DNA from: Archilochus colubris
Lineage: Eukaryota > Chordata > Aves > Apodiformes > Trochilidae
Assembly (NCBI GenBank): GCA_023079485.1
Contig: CM041084.1
Coordinates: 35,748,609 to 35,812,608, forward strand
Length of the DNA stretch: 64,000 bases
Reading direction: 5' to 3'
A program made the translations under genes and the position numbers. The notes beneath the pieces are model-generated. The model was not told the origin of the DNA. It saw only the letters and a program-made list of their open reading frames with translations, and made no database searches. Shown in pieces: positions 1-14,042 of this stretch. The stretch's first letter is position 1. The number at the start of each line of letters is the position of its first letter.

Positions 1-3000
1 ACACTCCCTACTGCACAGTCACATACCCCCATCAGAGAAGCAGCCTTTTCTAAGGATTCAGTTTAAAAATGTAATACCTTTTCCTATGCCTTTAAAGAGA
101 CACAAGAATAACTAACTTGAAACACATTCTAAAGGTCCCCCAGAAAAAAACCCACAAACAAAACCAAACCAAACCAAAGAAAAAACAAACAAAAAAAAAA
201 CCCCAAACCAAACATGTAACTTATTGTAAAATGAAGAAACAAACAAATGTTTCTTTCTTCAAACATTTCTGGTCAGTAACACACATAATGCACTGGAGAG
301 GGGAAACCATTTCAGACCTTCCAAATCCCTGTGAGAAGCAGGTAAAAGCCTGTTACTGGCTGGTGGCAGGGGCCTTCAGCCTCCCCATCACCCCACCACA
401 AGCCAGGTCCTTGCCAGTGTCCCTTGGTCACTGGCATGCCCAGATACTCCCATCCCCTGAGTATCCCATCACTTTGGCTTTTTCATAACAAAAGATAATG
501 CTGATAATGTCTCCCACTTTGCTCTAGTAAAGTGTAAGAACAAAACCAAACCAAAACAACAACAAACAAACAAAAGATGCTGGAAACCTCTGTAACTTCA
601 CCTCTGCTGTCCACCTGGAAATCCCAGCAATGCTTGAACGATCCTGCCCTGGGGACAATGCCAATCCCTTCATGTTACTACTACACATCACCAAAGTGGG
701 AAGTTTAGCCATGGAAACTGGGGTGCTAGAATTTTAATATGGTACTGTAAGAGACATTTGTTGCAGAAAATCCACAATATGCAAGGAATGCATTTCTTAA
801 TGTTATTTCTACAAATGTGACATTGAGCTAGAGGTCACCAGGAAGGGACAATTCTTCTCTAGGTAAATTTAGCTTCAGTGCAAGGAGAACAAGAAAAGAG
901 GAAATCTAAGTTTCGTGCAGTCACTGTAACCACACGCTCTGGCCTGGTTAAAATACTGGCTAACTACATGAAAAATAAATGCTCATCTGGATTAACCTTT
1001 TGTTTGCAATATATTTTTGCATTTTCTGCCACTTCTCTTCATTTCACAAACTGGAAGACTTTGATTCAGCCCCAGGTCAGTGAAGGTGTTCTGAAGCTTG
1101 TATCTGAGAAGCAGCTGGAAGCTAAGTCTGTAAAATCATCAATTCAGTTTGGAGAGTTCAGACTTTAGGCATTAAAGCAAACTCTAAACTGGCATTTCAG
1201 CTCCTTTTTCAGATCAGTTCCTTGGGAGGAGCTCAATCAAATGCCACATTAAGACATTAATATTCATTCCCATTTGTAAAGCACTTCAGGATTTCCAACT
1301 ACAAATATTAACAAGCCTAAGTTTATGAGGATTTTCACATTTAAGCAGACCAATACATATTTTGTTTGTTCCAAGAAACATCTGACAAATACTAATCTAC
1401 TTTTATGACATATTATCTACTTTTGGAGGTGAGGCACACTGCATGAAATAGGAAAAACAATTGCACAATGCATCCCTTGCCTACAGCAAGAAAATCATTC
1501 ACTGCTAACTTGGTCATTAAATAGAAATCTTTACAAACTCATACATACTGAGATTAACTGCTCATAAAAGTGCTTTTAACTGCATATTTTTATCTTATTT
1601 ACCTCGTTGGTATCAAAAACTACTCTTTCCCATTCTCTGCAGATATGTAATTTCCAGTACCTAATTGTTCAGAGTGATACATTACAATTATTGTGTTGTT
1701 TGTAAAAAATCTCTTACTAGTTTTAGGTCTTCTTTAAACATGTTTATCATGCACTGCAATGTGAACACTCTTACACTAGGAAACATGAGTGAGGGGGAAG
1801 AAATACCTAAAAACCACGTTACTCAAGAGTTAGGGATGCTGTTGTTCCCAGTGTAATTCAAAATTACAGAATAAGATTTTGCTTTGCAAATGGCTACTAT
1901 AATAAAACAGCAGATTTTATGCTGTTACCTTTCATGTATAGACATTTGTTTAATTGAGGGCACAGTATATTTCTGACAAATTTCTAAATTGTAAATTATA
2001 AAGCATGTCAGGCAAGTCAGATTACATATCAAAGTCTTTGAAATGCAGTTCTTGATGCATCTGCTTGTCTAACTTCCTGTATGTTGTTCACAGCAATAGA
2101 AACATTTTAAATTCTCTTCAAGCATTTTTTCTTGCTATATAACTACTGGAATAAGTTTAGTCAACAAAATATTAAAGATTCAGAGAAACAAGCAACATAC
2201 AAAATTTAAAAAGTGCTTTTTTGGAACAATGTATTAATTGAAAAAAACCCTCCAAATATTTTTTCAGCAATCAAGAAAAAAGCATTTATGTGGAAAGATG
2301 TTCATTAGCAGCTGCCAGAATACTACATGGTCACTTAAATCCCTATTTTATGAGTACTCTTAGCAATGTTGTTCCTGCAACTCAGTCTACTGCATTCAGA
2401 TTGCAGTAACAACACATTTCTTTTCCTACCATTTGCATTCAACAAAAAACATCCTGAGGAATGCAGACAATCTCCATGACTCCTCATTCCAACCAAACTT
2501 TCAAAAAGTCTGGGCATTCAACCTTCACTGCTTACAATACACCTGGTGAAAAAATGCTCTACAATGTCTCACAGTAATACTACTAACTACTGTCAAAGCA
2601 ATAATACTACCCTGGACCTTCCTGCATTTATTTCTTATAGCTCAATAAATTTCCCAGTCTCTGGTTTCTCAGCCCTGTATATAAGTTAACTAAGTCTCAC
2701 ACTTAGATACTGAATATTACAGTATGAAACTGTTCCCTATGACCCCTTCTCTTGGACATGAAGGAACTTTCAACGATGTGCTTCTACATTCTGCTCTGGA
2801 TGACTTCCAGACTACAGAGCAGCTTCATAGGAAATAATTTACAACAGTGAGTTTCATCCCTTTCCTTATCACTTATTTGCATCTCCTTTCCCTACCACAT
2901 ATAACTTGCATACAGACATAAAAACACACAAAAGTCACCAAGATACGTCACTACTCCCTGGAACAAAGGATAAGAAAACAAAAATATTAAAGGAAGAATG

Positions 3001-6000
3001 CTTTGCAAAAAGTTTCTTTTAAGATACAATACAGAGACAGAAGCTCACATATGAGCTCCTTTAAGCAGTACCTCCTACCATCCCCACATATCTCTCTGAT
3101 TCAGGCTCACTCCGAGACCTCACATGTCAGGTTTCACAGTGCTTCCCAGCTCTCACAAGAACCACCACCGTGTCCCACCACCCCTCAGCAAACACTCCTA
3201 GATCTCTGCAAGTGTTAACTGGTACCGAAGGCTTCAGAACATCTTTTCAGTCACACAGACTATCACCTTTTTCAATGGCAATCAAAAGCAGTATTTACCT
3301 TCACTGAATAAACTAGGCACCACAACCTAAAGCTGCTGAACGCTACCTCTGGCTCTCCTGCACATCTTGTAAACCAAAGCAGTTTTCTATAACAAGATTT
3401 TATTTTTTTTTTAAATTTTTTTTTTTTTTTTTTTTGGTACACCAGACAGAAATCTCTCAAAAACCAATCAGAAACCATGAAACAAATTCACAACAAAAAT
3501 TAAGTTATAGCCAAAAGCCTCACTGCCTTCTGTTTCAAACACAAGGAACATTCCTTCAATTCGGCATCATCTAGCATTAACAGATGGAAGAACATACCTA
3601 CAAAAATCATGCTGTTCCCAGAAACGTGAATGAGAGAGAACTGCCCCAAGTAAAAATGCTAGTCATATTAATAAATATCAATAAGCAGGGATATATTATT
3701 TAAAATGTTACACTAAGAAACAACTACTGCTGGGGTAGAAAGTACCTTGAGATTTACTAATGAAGGTAGGATTAAAATCTGTAGAAAAGAACTGTGTGAA
3801 GTACACAGTACTACAAACAACATAATCTTTACTACAATTGCACTTGTGAAAATGACAGTTATATGTATGTGTGTATATAACGTACTTTGTTTTAATCAGA
3901 GATACAATACTTATATTTCCTAAATCGTTTAAAGTGCTAGTGATCATAGTGTCATTTAATAAGGAGAACACTCTGAAACATACATTGATGATAAAAGATA
4001 TCAGGCTGTATCTTTTTGCATTTTTGAGGGGGAAATACTGAAAGAAAGGCGAGAAGGATTGCAGCATTTTCTAGCTTTCCAGTTATTCAAGGAGTTATCA
4101 ATTGAGTTAATAAAGCTTTCACAGAACACAAATTTCTATGTTTTGCTCATACCATAGCTTGCAAAAAAAGCATGATTATAGAAACATTTGAGAGCCAGAA
4201 TATCTTAAGAGCATTATTTCTCACATCTTTTGACTCAGAAAGTTTTATCATTTCCATCCACAGGTCTCACATTTCATCCTCATTTTCATCGTTATCCTTT
4301 ATCTTACAAAAGTTCTCTGATCCTACATTTCTAAAACAGAAAAGGAATGACACAGAGGAAGTTGAATGCAAACTTCTGCATCAGTAATGATCCATATGTT
4401 TGACCACAGATCCAGAAAACTGGTTGGCCACATCAGAATCTGAATGCCCAACTCTACCTATACTTGAAGAGTACTGGAGAGACAAAAATAAAGGCCACTG
4501 CTAGGACCCAAAGGGTTAATGTAAGGCATTTAAATCACAAACTGTGATATGTCGATTTCTTTCAAACACTTTTCCAATTCTTTTTCAAATTATTTATTTA
4601 TGCCTGAGTGGTAGCAGAGATCCTTGGAAAATCTGGTTCCAATTAAGGATATGGTTTTCAAAAGCAAAGGAGCAGCACTCTCCAAATTTCTTTCAGAGTT
4701 GTCCTTGAATCTGGAAGGAAGGTCACCAGAACAAGGAACAGCAGGGAATGCTGCCTGAATGAACCATTGCTTTCTGGCAGGAGAGGAGTTTCACCACTAT
4801 CTATGGCCAAAGAAAATGTCAGTAGTCACGTCTTCTACCGTAGCAAATTCAAACAGATTCATAATACTTGTGGAAAAGCACTTGAATTAAATAGATCCAC
4901 CCTTAAACCAAAAGGCTGGTTGACTGGAGAGGTATTGGTCCCTCCCAGCATCACAAAATTTATGGACAGATACTGTCCTGAGCTGGAAGTTCAATTTTAC
5001 CATTATTATTTTGTTAAAAGTCAGCAACAGTAAGAGCACCAAGGTATAATGACCAAAGGTTTGTAACAGTTTGAGCTGACTATGGAGAAAAACTTGGACA
5101 CTTCTACTGAAGCTAGGAGACCTGTGTTAGTGCACAGCTGAGTTACTTCCCTACAATGACCGAGGCAGAGAATGCATGGAGGGATTCTAACAGGTCTGGG
5201 CTTAGAGGTTAAGAATTCTACTAGAAAGTAACAATAAAAAAATATTTTCCAGAGTAATGGAATCATCTGTGTGCTACAAAATAGAAATGACTTCTCAAAG
5301 AGACAATAGGGAAATTAAAGCCAGCCTGTTTGCAAAAATATACCAAGCTAGCAAAGAAAAGGCAACAGAATCTCTGAGGAAAACAGTGGCTCAAACCAGG
5401 TTTAGAAGTCAACACTACTATAGAGTTGATACAGAAGATCTGAGTTTCCAAAGTAATTTTTTCCTGAAAATTTAAGACACACAGCTATACAACTTTACTT
5501 CTTATTATACAATTTCCTTTTCTCCCCATGCGATCTGACTTTAACAATTTGAATGAGCACATATGCAGTGAAGGATTAACACATTACTGATGTTTTTTTC
5601 CCTCTTTAAATAATTCTGTGTAGGCAACACAATTTATTGGTATAAAGTAGGATTTATGGTAATATATTTCCTCTTCAAGTCATAAATAAGATTTCTTAAT
5701 AGTTTTCTGTAATTCATTTTCATATAGTACCACATTCTCATACATTTACTACCATAATGCATCCGCTAGAATAGCAATTGCAAACCCTGAACGCTATTTT
5801 AAAAACTCTTCAATACTAACAATCTGCTAGAAATATTGTTATCCCTCTTTTTCCACAATTCACTGTCTACTTCTTGCAGTCTTTCATCTTCCTACTGTAT
5901 ATGCTAATTTGACAAAAATTAAAAAGAAAAAACAAAACAACAACAAAAGCCCAACAAAAAACCCCACACCAAAACCCACAAAATAGAAACTTACAAAGTT

Positions 6001-8846
6001 TCAAAGTATATGTAAGCAATCAAGTTAGAAAAGTAGAATGTTATACTGAAATAATTATCGGAAAATTTACAGAAGGCTACAGGTCTTTATTTTTCAACAT
6101 TTCCCCTTATTGTATGTTGTATTGCCTTCATTTTCTGAGAAGTTAACTTTTCAGTCTCTGGTGGTGATAATTAGAATACGAACTGCACATATGTTTGGTT
6201 TTTTTAACATGGACAGAAATTATGTAATTATTCAAATTATACCAGAATTCATATTCAGAAAATTGGTTGTCAGTCAGAAGTGTTGTCTTTATAACATGAC
6301 AAAACGACTGCACTAAGCGCAGATGAATTCTAGCATGAATATCCACTTACAAAGCTCCCTCTTTAGTTAACAAATTTGCAGCATTTTAGTTGTCTTTGCT
6401 GGTCTACTTTTTAATAACAAGCCTCAGGAAATTTCCTTTCCCACCACAGAGGAGCCAAGAAAACTTAAAGAGACGATAGCAAAGAATGTGGTATGTGAGA
6501 GAAAAAAGGACTTGACTGCAAACACATTTTAAAATTGCAGCTGCCAAGTACAATACCAAATACACAGGAAAAAAATGTGTTCCATGTTTTTAATGCTAGT
6601 TACCTGATATATGCTCCATGAGTCTTAAGATGTGACCTTAATCTGTTGGCAGCACCCTTTTTTCAAGAGCTCAATGGATACTGCAGCACAGGAGAGACAC
6701 AGCCACAATTGCTGGGTGGAGTTCAGAGGCTCTACCTAAACTAGAGGTTATTTTTCTAGCTTTATCCACCTAGGAGCTGCTTAAATGTTCCAAAATACAG
6801 AAACAGACATACACATACATATGCACGTATAAAAGTTATTGTCAGTGTATAAGTTACTACTATCCTGAGACTGAAATAATTTATGTAACATCTGTTTTCA
6901 TATTTTTTCTAATTTTTTCTAATTAACATGCATATTTAACGCATAAATGCTCAGACCACCTATTTTTCTGCTGATTTTGTCCCTTTCCTAAGTCCTGTGT
7001 TCCTGTGGGGTGTTCAGCATAGATGAAGCATTAAATTTGGTTGGAGGAGTATTGGGTGAACAGTAAACAAAATACTGCAGACTACCCAGAAGCAAAAAAA
7101 AAGTATGCTAAGAAAATAATATTTAAAAATCTGCTACAATAGGATATAAAAATAAAAGGACTTCCCAAGAAAACACGGTCTTCTGTTCATGCATGAAAAG
7201 TGGAACAGGATTGACTCTCAACTCCTGCCCAAGACATTAAGTCAAAGTTTAGCACCCAAAATTTCAGCATGACTACTTTCAGCTTGTAGGAGAAAATAGT
7301 TGTTGAGGAGAAAATAGTTATGGGAGTGGGAAGAATTTATCCCATGGATTTACAGAACTAGGGGGAAAACAACATGCAATTTAGTTCTTGCTTAGTAGTC
7401 CTTAGAACTGCGAATATACTATAGTCCAACTTAATTCCACCATCTTGTTACTACAAATCCCAAATGAAGAGCAATAGAAACACATGCCATCTTTTTCTGT
7501 AGATATTCTATGTAAACATTGGGTTTGCTGTACATCATCTAGGTCTGTGTGCATTTAAAACCCATACTGCAATTCAAAACAGAAGAAGGGGAGGGGAAGG
7601 AAACAGGAGAATGTTACAGTTTGTACCTATCAGATCTTCTCTGGTTTTGCTATTCATGGCAGAAGTCTACTCATCCCTACATATGGCATGTAGTCCCTGT
7701 CCAAGTCCCTTTTGTGTCTTCCTGGGACTGAAAGTCTCTTATGCCTAAAGTTCAAATATCCTCATCCTGTTTTAGCCATTATGAAGAAAGGGACACGCTC
7801 TTCATTTGCCAGCTCACCAGTAAGCAGATGACATGATCAATGCCTATCACTGTTACCTTTAACTACCATCTCTCAGCACCTTCTCCTGACAGGTTTCATG
7901 AGATTCAACTTGAGAAAGGCAATCACATTCCCCAGACAGTCACAGTACACCTTTTACTGGCAGGTGATCCAACAAGGAACCCTGAAAGCTGATCTATCTC
8001 CCACCTTTAAGCAACCTGTTCTTTAGCTAATGCAAATGGCATGTCAATTAAATGCAGGAAGCATTTATGCTTCTTCTCTCCAGCCCCTCTGAAACCTCAG
8101 ATACATACATATTTTAAAATAGTAACCTTCTCAATTGCTATGAAAGAGAACAATCTGTCTTTATGGTGCCAGAAGCAGAAGTTGGACATGCTAGATTTCT
8201 TTTGAAAACTCTTTAAAAATAATCAAGGTTAAGTTGTAATAAGAATTCTCTCAATAATATAACAAAAATTAGGAATATAAACTCTCCATTATTAACAGAA
8301 TAGCAATATATCCTATTTTAATACATACCAAAACTAAACCCAAATGAACCTGTGGAATATATAAACAGTGCAATCTCATGGCTACAATTTTTACAGTTGG
8401 GATAGACTTCAAAGAAAGTGAAACCTGGGTCTTTATCAGTATTTAGACAGAAGAGCTTAGCAGCATGAATTCTGCAAGCAAGATGGACATTTAATACAGT
8501 AACTTTTGGAATAGTCCTGTTTCTTCACCACTGTGTTGATATGCTCAAAACTGAAAAACTTTTAAGCTCTTTTAACTTCCTACGCATCCTTCTTAACCTT
8601 TGCATGTTTTTAACACAAAGATCATTACCAGCTTTGAATCCTTACTCATGTAGATTTCTAAGGAGTGTAAACTTAAGTGTAAAATCTATTAATGCATCAA
8701 AACCAAAAGGCAATCCTCACAATCTTGCTCCAGTTACAGAGCACACTCTTGTTGCAAACTTCTGCTGTGGCTGGCCAGATTGCTTTAGTAACATGCTAAA
8801 AGATCGTGTAGATAACTCCACCACAAATCCGTAAGTCCTGAACCTC
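1..8846. other. AT-rich non-coding stretch with low-complexity tracts
   Basis: No gene or recognisable transposon is visible here. Open frames are short, lack domain signatures and occur on both strands at the density expected for AT-rich DNA. What can be seen is low complexity: A-rich runs with interspersed CC (AAACC/AAAAC type) at about 141-215, 541-575 and 5925-5985, and a run of 20 T at 3416-3435. One interval on the minus strand (about 6610-6690) has a polypyrimidine-CTGCAG acceptor and a CAG/GTAACT donor, but all three frames in it are closed by stops. It could at most be a non-coding exon. Confidence 0.6.
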
Positions 8847-8914
8847 CCTATCCTATCCTATCCTATCCTATCCTATCCTATCCTATCCTATCCTATCCTA
8901 TCCTATCCTATCCT
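8847..8914. repeat. (TCCTA)n pentanucleotide microsatellite
   Basis: About 13.6 uninterrupted copies of the 5-base unit TCCTA occur with no visible base change. The complementary strand reads (TAGGA)n, a homopurine-rich repeat. The absence of interruptions suggests a young and probably length-variable locus. It ends in TCCTGCCCCT on the right and starts after AACCTC on the left. Confidence 0.97.
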
Positions 8915-9164
8915 GCCCCTCTCACTTAGGTAAAAAACTTGACCTGCAAACTCCTACACCTTAGGAAGCACAAACAGGATATCATCTTCTTTGCTTATCC
9001 AAACTTGACACAAATATGCAAGGTTTATTGAACAACCATCTTGTAGCATCACTGCAAATTCCACTGGTCTGTATTTGAACTGCTAAGTTTAGGTTTAAGG
9101 AAAGGTTTTTGGTAAAGATTTTCTCAGATGCCACACAAGTACGATTGCATCACTGCAACTTTTT

Positions 9165-9274
9165 AATCACAGAATCACAGATTGCATTAGGTTGGAAGGG
9201 GCCTTCCAAGGTCATGTAGTCCATCCCTCTGTAGTGAGCAGGGACATCTTCAACTAGATCAGGTTGCTCAGAGC
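9165..9274 (-). mobile_element. CR1 LINE 3' fragment, part 1 (interrupted)
   Basis: The + strand shows two near-copies of AATCACAG, then AGGTTGGAAGGGGCCTTCCA and a run ending in AGATCAGGTTGCTCAGAGC. This is the reverse complement of the CR1 3' untranslated end in an older, diverged subfamily. The element therefore points to the left. The match breaks off after CTCAGAGC and resumes at about 9453, so a foreign segment separates the two halves. Confidence 0.88.
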
Positions 9275-9452
9275 AAAAACATTGGTTTTGCAGGTGCTAG
9301 CATTGTCTGCAAGCTCAACAAACCACTGTGTTCATTTACCTAGTAGAGAACGCCTTTACAATCAACTTAGAAAGGCGGTCAGAATTGTCATGTAAGTTAT
9401 TTCCACAGACATAAGGTTACACGGTCACAAACTGTAGGATCAGTATACAAGC
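9275..9452. mobile_element. Unclassified insertion inside a CR1
   Basis: About 175-180 bp sit between two parts of one CR1 copy and do not resemble CR1. Its first 48 bases (from AAAAACATTGG) match 10391-10438 at 42 of 48 positions, so it belongs to an interspersed family. The 5-mer GCTCA occurs at both edges (9266-9270 and 9451-9455) and could be a target-site duplication. However, the CR1 around the junction also seems to lack about a dozen bases, so the boundary is not certain. No coding capacity, terminal inverted repeat or poly-A tail is visible. The family is not recognised. Confidence 0.45.
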
Positions 9453-9512
9453 TCAACCTCATCTTGAACATTTCCAGGGACGGGGCATCTACCACCTTTC
9501 TGGGTGGCAGAG
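9453..9512 (-). mobile_element. CR1 LINE fragment, part 2
   Basis: The sequence ATCTTGAACATTTCCAGGGA followed by CGGGGCATCTACCACC and TCTGGGTGGCAG is the next segment of the CR1 3' region, in register with the part at 9165-9274. It resumes the same element after the interruption, in the same minus orientation. The copy ends at about 9510 in plain AT-rich DNA, the usual 5' truncation of CR1. Confidence 0.85.
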
Positions 9513-12500
9513 ATTTTTTTACATCATACATCAATACTTTCACTATAAATTAAGGAGGCATCATAATGGTCATAACCAATGGAACTATAAAGACAAAGTC
9601 TGAAACACTGCAGTTTCTCAGTTACTAGAGAACAGAGAGTAACTTCTGTTTCTACAGAATTGCTCCCCCTTAATAGTAACTTTTCAGAGAGAAAGAAATG
9701 AAGACGGTACTGTATGATTTGGCTTAATGTTGAGTAAGAGAAATTCCTAACAGCTTCCATTTAATGTATACTGCAGATTCTGTATTTTTTTAAAGTGTCT
9801 TTAGCACTCTTACTTCACACTTCACCATTAAATTCTGAACTAAAACTTCATTAGCTTTGACAAGATCTGAATTATTCTATTGATGCTATGAAAGCATCTT
9901 AACTCTTGCAGGTGAGCCAACACTCACAGTTCCCACTGAGCTCATCATTAATACTAATCTGCATATTAAACAGAAAGGTATACTGAATACAGCTTCCTAG
10001 GAACCTCACTGACTTTTCCCTTTGCCAATTCTGGCAGCCCAGAAACACATGCTCAAAAAAAAATGGAAATGCAAGTGTTTCAAAATAATCTGGCATGTTG
10101 CAAATCAGAGCAGATAAGATCAACCTCGGTCTTTAAATATGGCTGCAGTATAAAATCACTTGTAGATAATTACAGCAATCTGACTACTACATCCCACACC
10201 CCTTGCATAAACTAATATAGATACATTTCAGAAACAGAGCTCTTATCAACAGGGAATTAAGTCCAAACTAAAAACTTGTATCTTATTAAGGAATTTATGA
10301 CTATGAATTCGACTCTATTTTCTCTGTCAGTTACATTTATAACCCTCAGATTAGAGATTTGAGGATAACTGTACATTCATGAGTGGCTGAAAAAACATTG
10401 GGTTTGCTGGTACTGGCACTGTCTGCAAGCTCTACAAAATGACTTTACAAACTATTTTGAGCATACACACATATATAGTGCGTGAAATTAAGTTTCCAAA
10501 GTGTATCATTTGTGTTAGTGCATATTGAGATTCAGTAATATCAGGTTGAAAGGCACCAAGCAACCTTGATTAAATCCAGCATATTAAAAAAGAGCTATCG
10601 TCCCATCTTTTTACAACCTCTTCACAAAAGACTGAAACTGTGCGCCATAGAGCACCAAGAACAGAAAAAAGTACCACATCTTTCAAGCTATGTATTATGC
10701 TTCATCAAGACTTAACTTGACTGTTGGTCACCATGCAACTCATGTACATTAGGGCTGCAAATTGATATGTGAAAGCTCTGCATTTAAATGAATGCATGAC
10801 TGCTTGGTCAGGGAATCAGAGATTCACCAGTGTAAAGATATGGGAACCTGCTTTGATAAGCTTTCAGGTTTCCAGCTCTTAAAGTGCCTATAGTGTCTGT
10901 TTATCTTAGGAATTGTTTGAAGCAGTCCTAGATATATAAATAAAAAGGAGCCCTGAACAAAAATGTTACCCTCCTACAGCCTTGAAACTTCTGCTAAACA
11001 TACTAAGATCAGTAAAAGAAAAGTCACTTCACTGTCTTTAAAGACTGTGTTCATCCCTTTCTGCCTTCTGCCTCTCCATGTCATCCGAATTTCATACAGA
11101 CATGCAGGAAAAGTGCCAACATATTTGGCATGCCGATTCTCAAGCACCTAATGGGCTGCTTATTCAACCTGGTACATCTTTCTTGGGAGCACAGCTCATC
11201 CTGCTGTGGACAAGACACTCACTATAAGAATTCCATTCATTCTGGTGACTCCAAATCCTTCATCACAGCCAAGTCAAGTTGGAGATTTTTGTGCCTTCCT
11301 CAGCGAACCAGAATCCCACTGCATACAAGACCTGCATAAAATTCACCTCAGGCAGCCAGCGGATACAACAGGAAACCTACTTCATCAATAAATCAGAACA
11401 GAGCCTTATCTTAAAAAGATAGGGAATAGGTCTGTAGCTCTGAATGTTTGGCCCTTTCAGCTGTGAGGGGGTAGGGGAGGGATCATTAACTTCATGATGC
11501 TGGTAAAGAGGCTGAGGAGAAGGTGACACTGATTCTGTGATGCCACATTCTCTCAGGAAGGATGACTCGCACTGAGCATACTACTGTCAAGTAACTGATG
11601 GATTAACTTATTACTATTGCCAGAAATTTTTGTTTTCCCAATTTCAGCTTTTCAAAATTAATTAACTGAAAATATTTAATTCTTCTGATATACTGAACAT
11701 CTTCAACCTTAACTCATTTGACAGAAGTCTGTTTTCTACCCATTGTATTTCTAAAGAACATTAAGAAGTAAACCTTTGAATATACATAGGAACAATCTCT
11801 TTCAGTGCAAGATTTTAAGTAAAAATGGATGAATATGGCCACTTTGATCACAATGCCATATAGAAAAATAGCAGTTACTTTGTTCAAAGCTTCTGAAGCG
11901 TCTACTAAAATATGGTCACACTCTGTGAGATACCACATGCATACAAGTTACTGAAAAGTATGATACCTGCAGATGGAAAGACAAACACAAACAAATTCTA
12001 TCAAGCATCATCTTTTAAAGAGATAATATCCAGAGTCTATCATGCCTACCTTTGACCTCCACAACACAAAAGACATTTTTTTGCTCTTTCACTTTACCCA
12101 CCACTATCACAATATCACACTGTCCTTTGTTTTCCATGTTCTTTCCTGTCCTGATAAATACTCTACTTTGTAAGGGGGGCACTAATTCAGCCCAGCCTCT
12201 TTGTGAGCAGATTTAAGTAAGTTTGTGTTGAGAGAATGCTCTAGGTACCCAAAACCCATATATGAATCTAGTGTCTTTACAATGATTTATTGAAAGCAGC
12301 AGCTCGTTTTAATAACACCATCCCAAAACATAAAATTGATTGAACCAACTGCTGTGCAGGGCATACACAACAGCTGATCAAAATCATTCAGGATTTTTAT
12401 TCCTATAGAATATATCCAGAGCTGGTAGAGTTTTTCCTACTTCATTTCTTCAGTTCTGACACACAACTGACTTAGGTAAGCAGAAAAATTAGGGCTGACT

Positions 12501-14042
12501 GGTGTTTTTCCTGGTGTTTTTCACCAGAAATTTAGATAAACTCAAAATAATCTCACACATGAAAAAACAAAATAAAAGCCAAATACACTTGAATACCACC
12601 AGCAGTTTTCACAATCTAAAGCCTATTATCTTCCCAATTATCAGTCTTCAAATGATACAGCAATGCCTCGACTAATTGCATCCCAGAGAAGCTCCAGAAC
12701 ACACCCTACTCTAAGGGGCACAACATTTCTTCAGTTTCAAAAAGTTTTAATAGACAGATTCATAATAGCATTTTAACATTTAAAAAAAACCACCTTTGTG
12801 CTTTAAGATTAAAACTTTTTCCAAACTGAAAATATATCACTGCCAACTTTACCTTCCCTATGCAAAATACCACGATAAAGGTTTATTTATTTGGTTGAGC
12901 CTAACAAAAAGTTAACCTTTTCAGAGTGTGTTACATGAAGCTTTGCTTCCCTTTTATAAAGTCAAGTCATTTTATGGTATTGTGTCACAATGAAGGACAA
13001 AGATAAGCCAACTGTTTAGATTCCTCTCCTTTATGTTGTGGCTTTGATCACTAACAATGCTGCATGAACAGCCAACAGAAGGCTGACATTTCATAAAATA
13101 TGCAGTGATAAAAACTAATACTGTAGCATCTGGGAGCGATATATAAAATGCAGAAATACACCTAATAACTCTGATCTTAAATTACAAGTTACTAAAAGCT
13201 AAATAAGCAGCATACCTAAAAGAAAGAAAAAGATTAAGAAAGGATTTTTGTGCTTCTACTGCTAAAGACAATTTAAAAAAAAAAAAATTAATCCAAGATA
13301 TGCTATCTGTTATTCTTAACAATACCTCTGGTTCTCTTGGATCTTAAAAGCAGCCTTGTAGAAGAGTGCTTTTCTTGCCATACCATTAGGTATCAGCAAA
13401 AGCTAAACACATTATAAGCTTCTTTGTGCTGTGTTAATGCTCTAATGCTTTGTGAAGTCCCCTTTATTGCCTCTTCTAAAATATTAATCACAAAAAATAC
13501 ACATAAAACCTGGTGACTGACTCTTCACTGTTATGGGAAAAGCTGAAGCTGTATGACAACCAAAATAAGTAAAAATCCTTCCAATAAGCTGCATAAATTA
13601 AGTAAATCTCAAAGTAGAAATGATATTATTTTCATTTATTTATCTTAAGAACATACAAGACAGCCCACATAAAATGGAAGATTACATCCTAGAAAGCAGT
13701 GAATCCATAAAGAACTTAAAGTCACAGTAAATAACCCAAATGCTTTCTTTTTGCTCTTACTGTGTTGCTCTAGCCGAGAAGCTAAAAACAATCCCTGAGT
13801 GCTTTACAAGGAAATATATGGTACTACTAAGGACCTGAAATTATTTGCACATATGGCATCACTAGAATGCCACAACTAGGCCCACTATCTTTAATTTAAA
13901 AGCAAGTTGAAATTTAAAAGTCCCAAAAAGGAGTTACAAGAATTGCAGTCAGGAAAATCTTGTTATTATAAGAGAGAGATGTAAGATCAGAGGTTATCTG
14001 AGATTTAACATTTGCTGCATGTGGAAAAGAGGTAATAGTAGT
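9513..14042. other. AT-rich stretch without recognised genes
   Basis: No gene can be supported. The only repeat I can place is a 48-bp segment at 10391-10438, similar (42/48) to the start of the insertion at 9275. After it the two loci diverge, so only part of the family is shared. The rest is unique-looking AT-rich sequence with short homopolymers. Confidence 0.55.
10391..10438. repeat. Second copy of the 9275-type repeat
   Basis: The segment begins AAAAACATTGGGTTTGCTGG and ends in GCAAGCTCTACAAA. It aligns without gaps to 9275-9322 with six mismatches. A shorter 16-base echo (AACATTGGGTTTGCTG) occurs near 7516. The family is unknown; the shared part may be one end of a longer element. Confidence 0.55.

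Noticed and set aside
1587..1620. Minus-strand interval reading EWERVVFDTNE between an AG and GAG/GTAAAT
   Set aside because: Only 34 nt with a weak acceptor; short readable peptides of this kind are frequent by chance.
3708..4067. 119-codon open frame on the minus strand
   Set aside because: No domain, no codon-use signal and residues dominated by F, I, S, Y and N as in translated AT-rich DNA. One or two frames of this length are expected by chance.
6590..6700. Strong acceptor (CTCTCCTGTGCTGCAG) and donor (CAG/GTAACT) pair on the minus strand
   Set aside because: The 76-nt interval has stops in all three frames; without transcript evidence a non-coding exon cannot be claimed.
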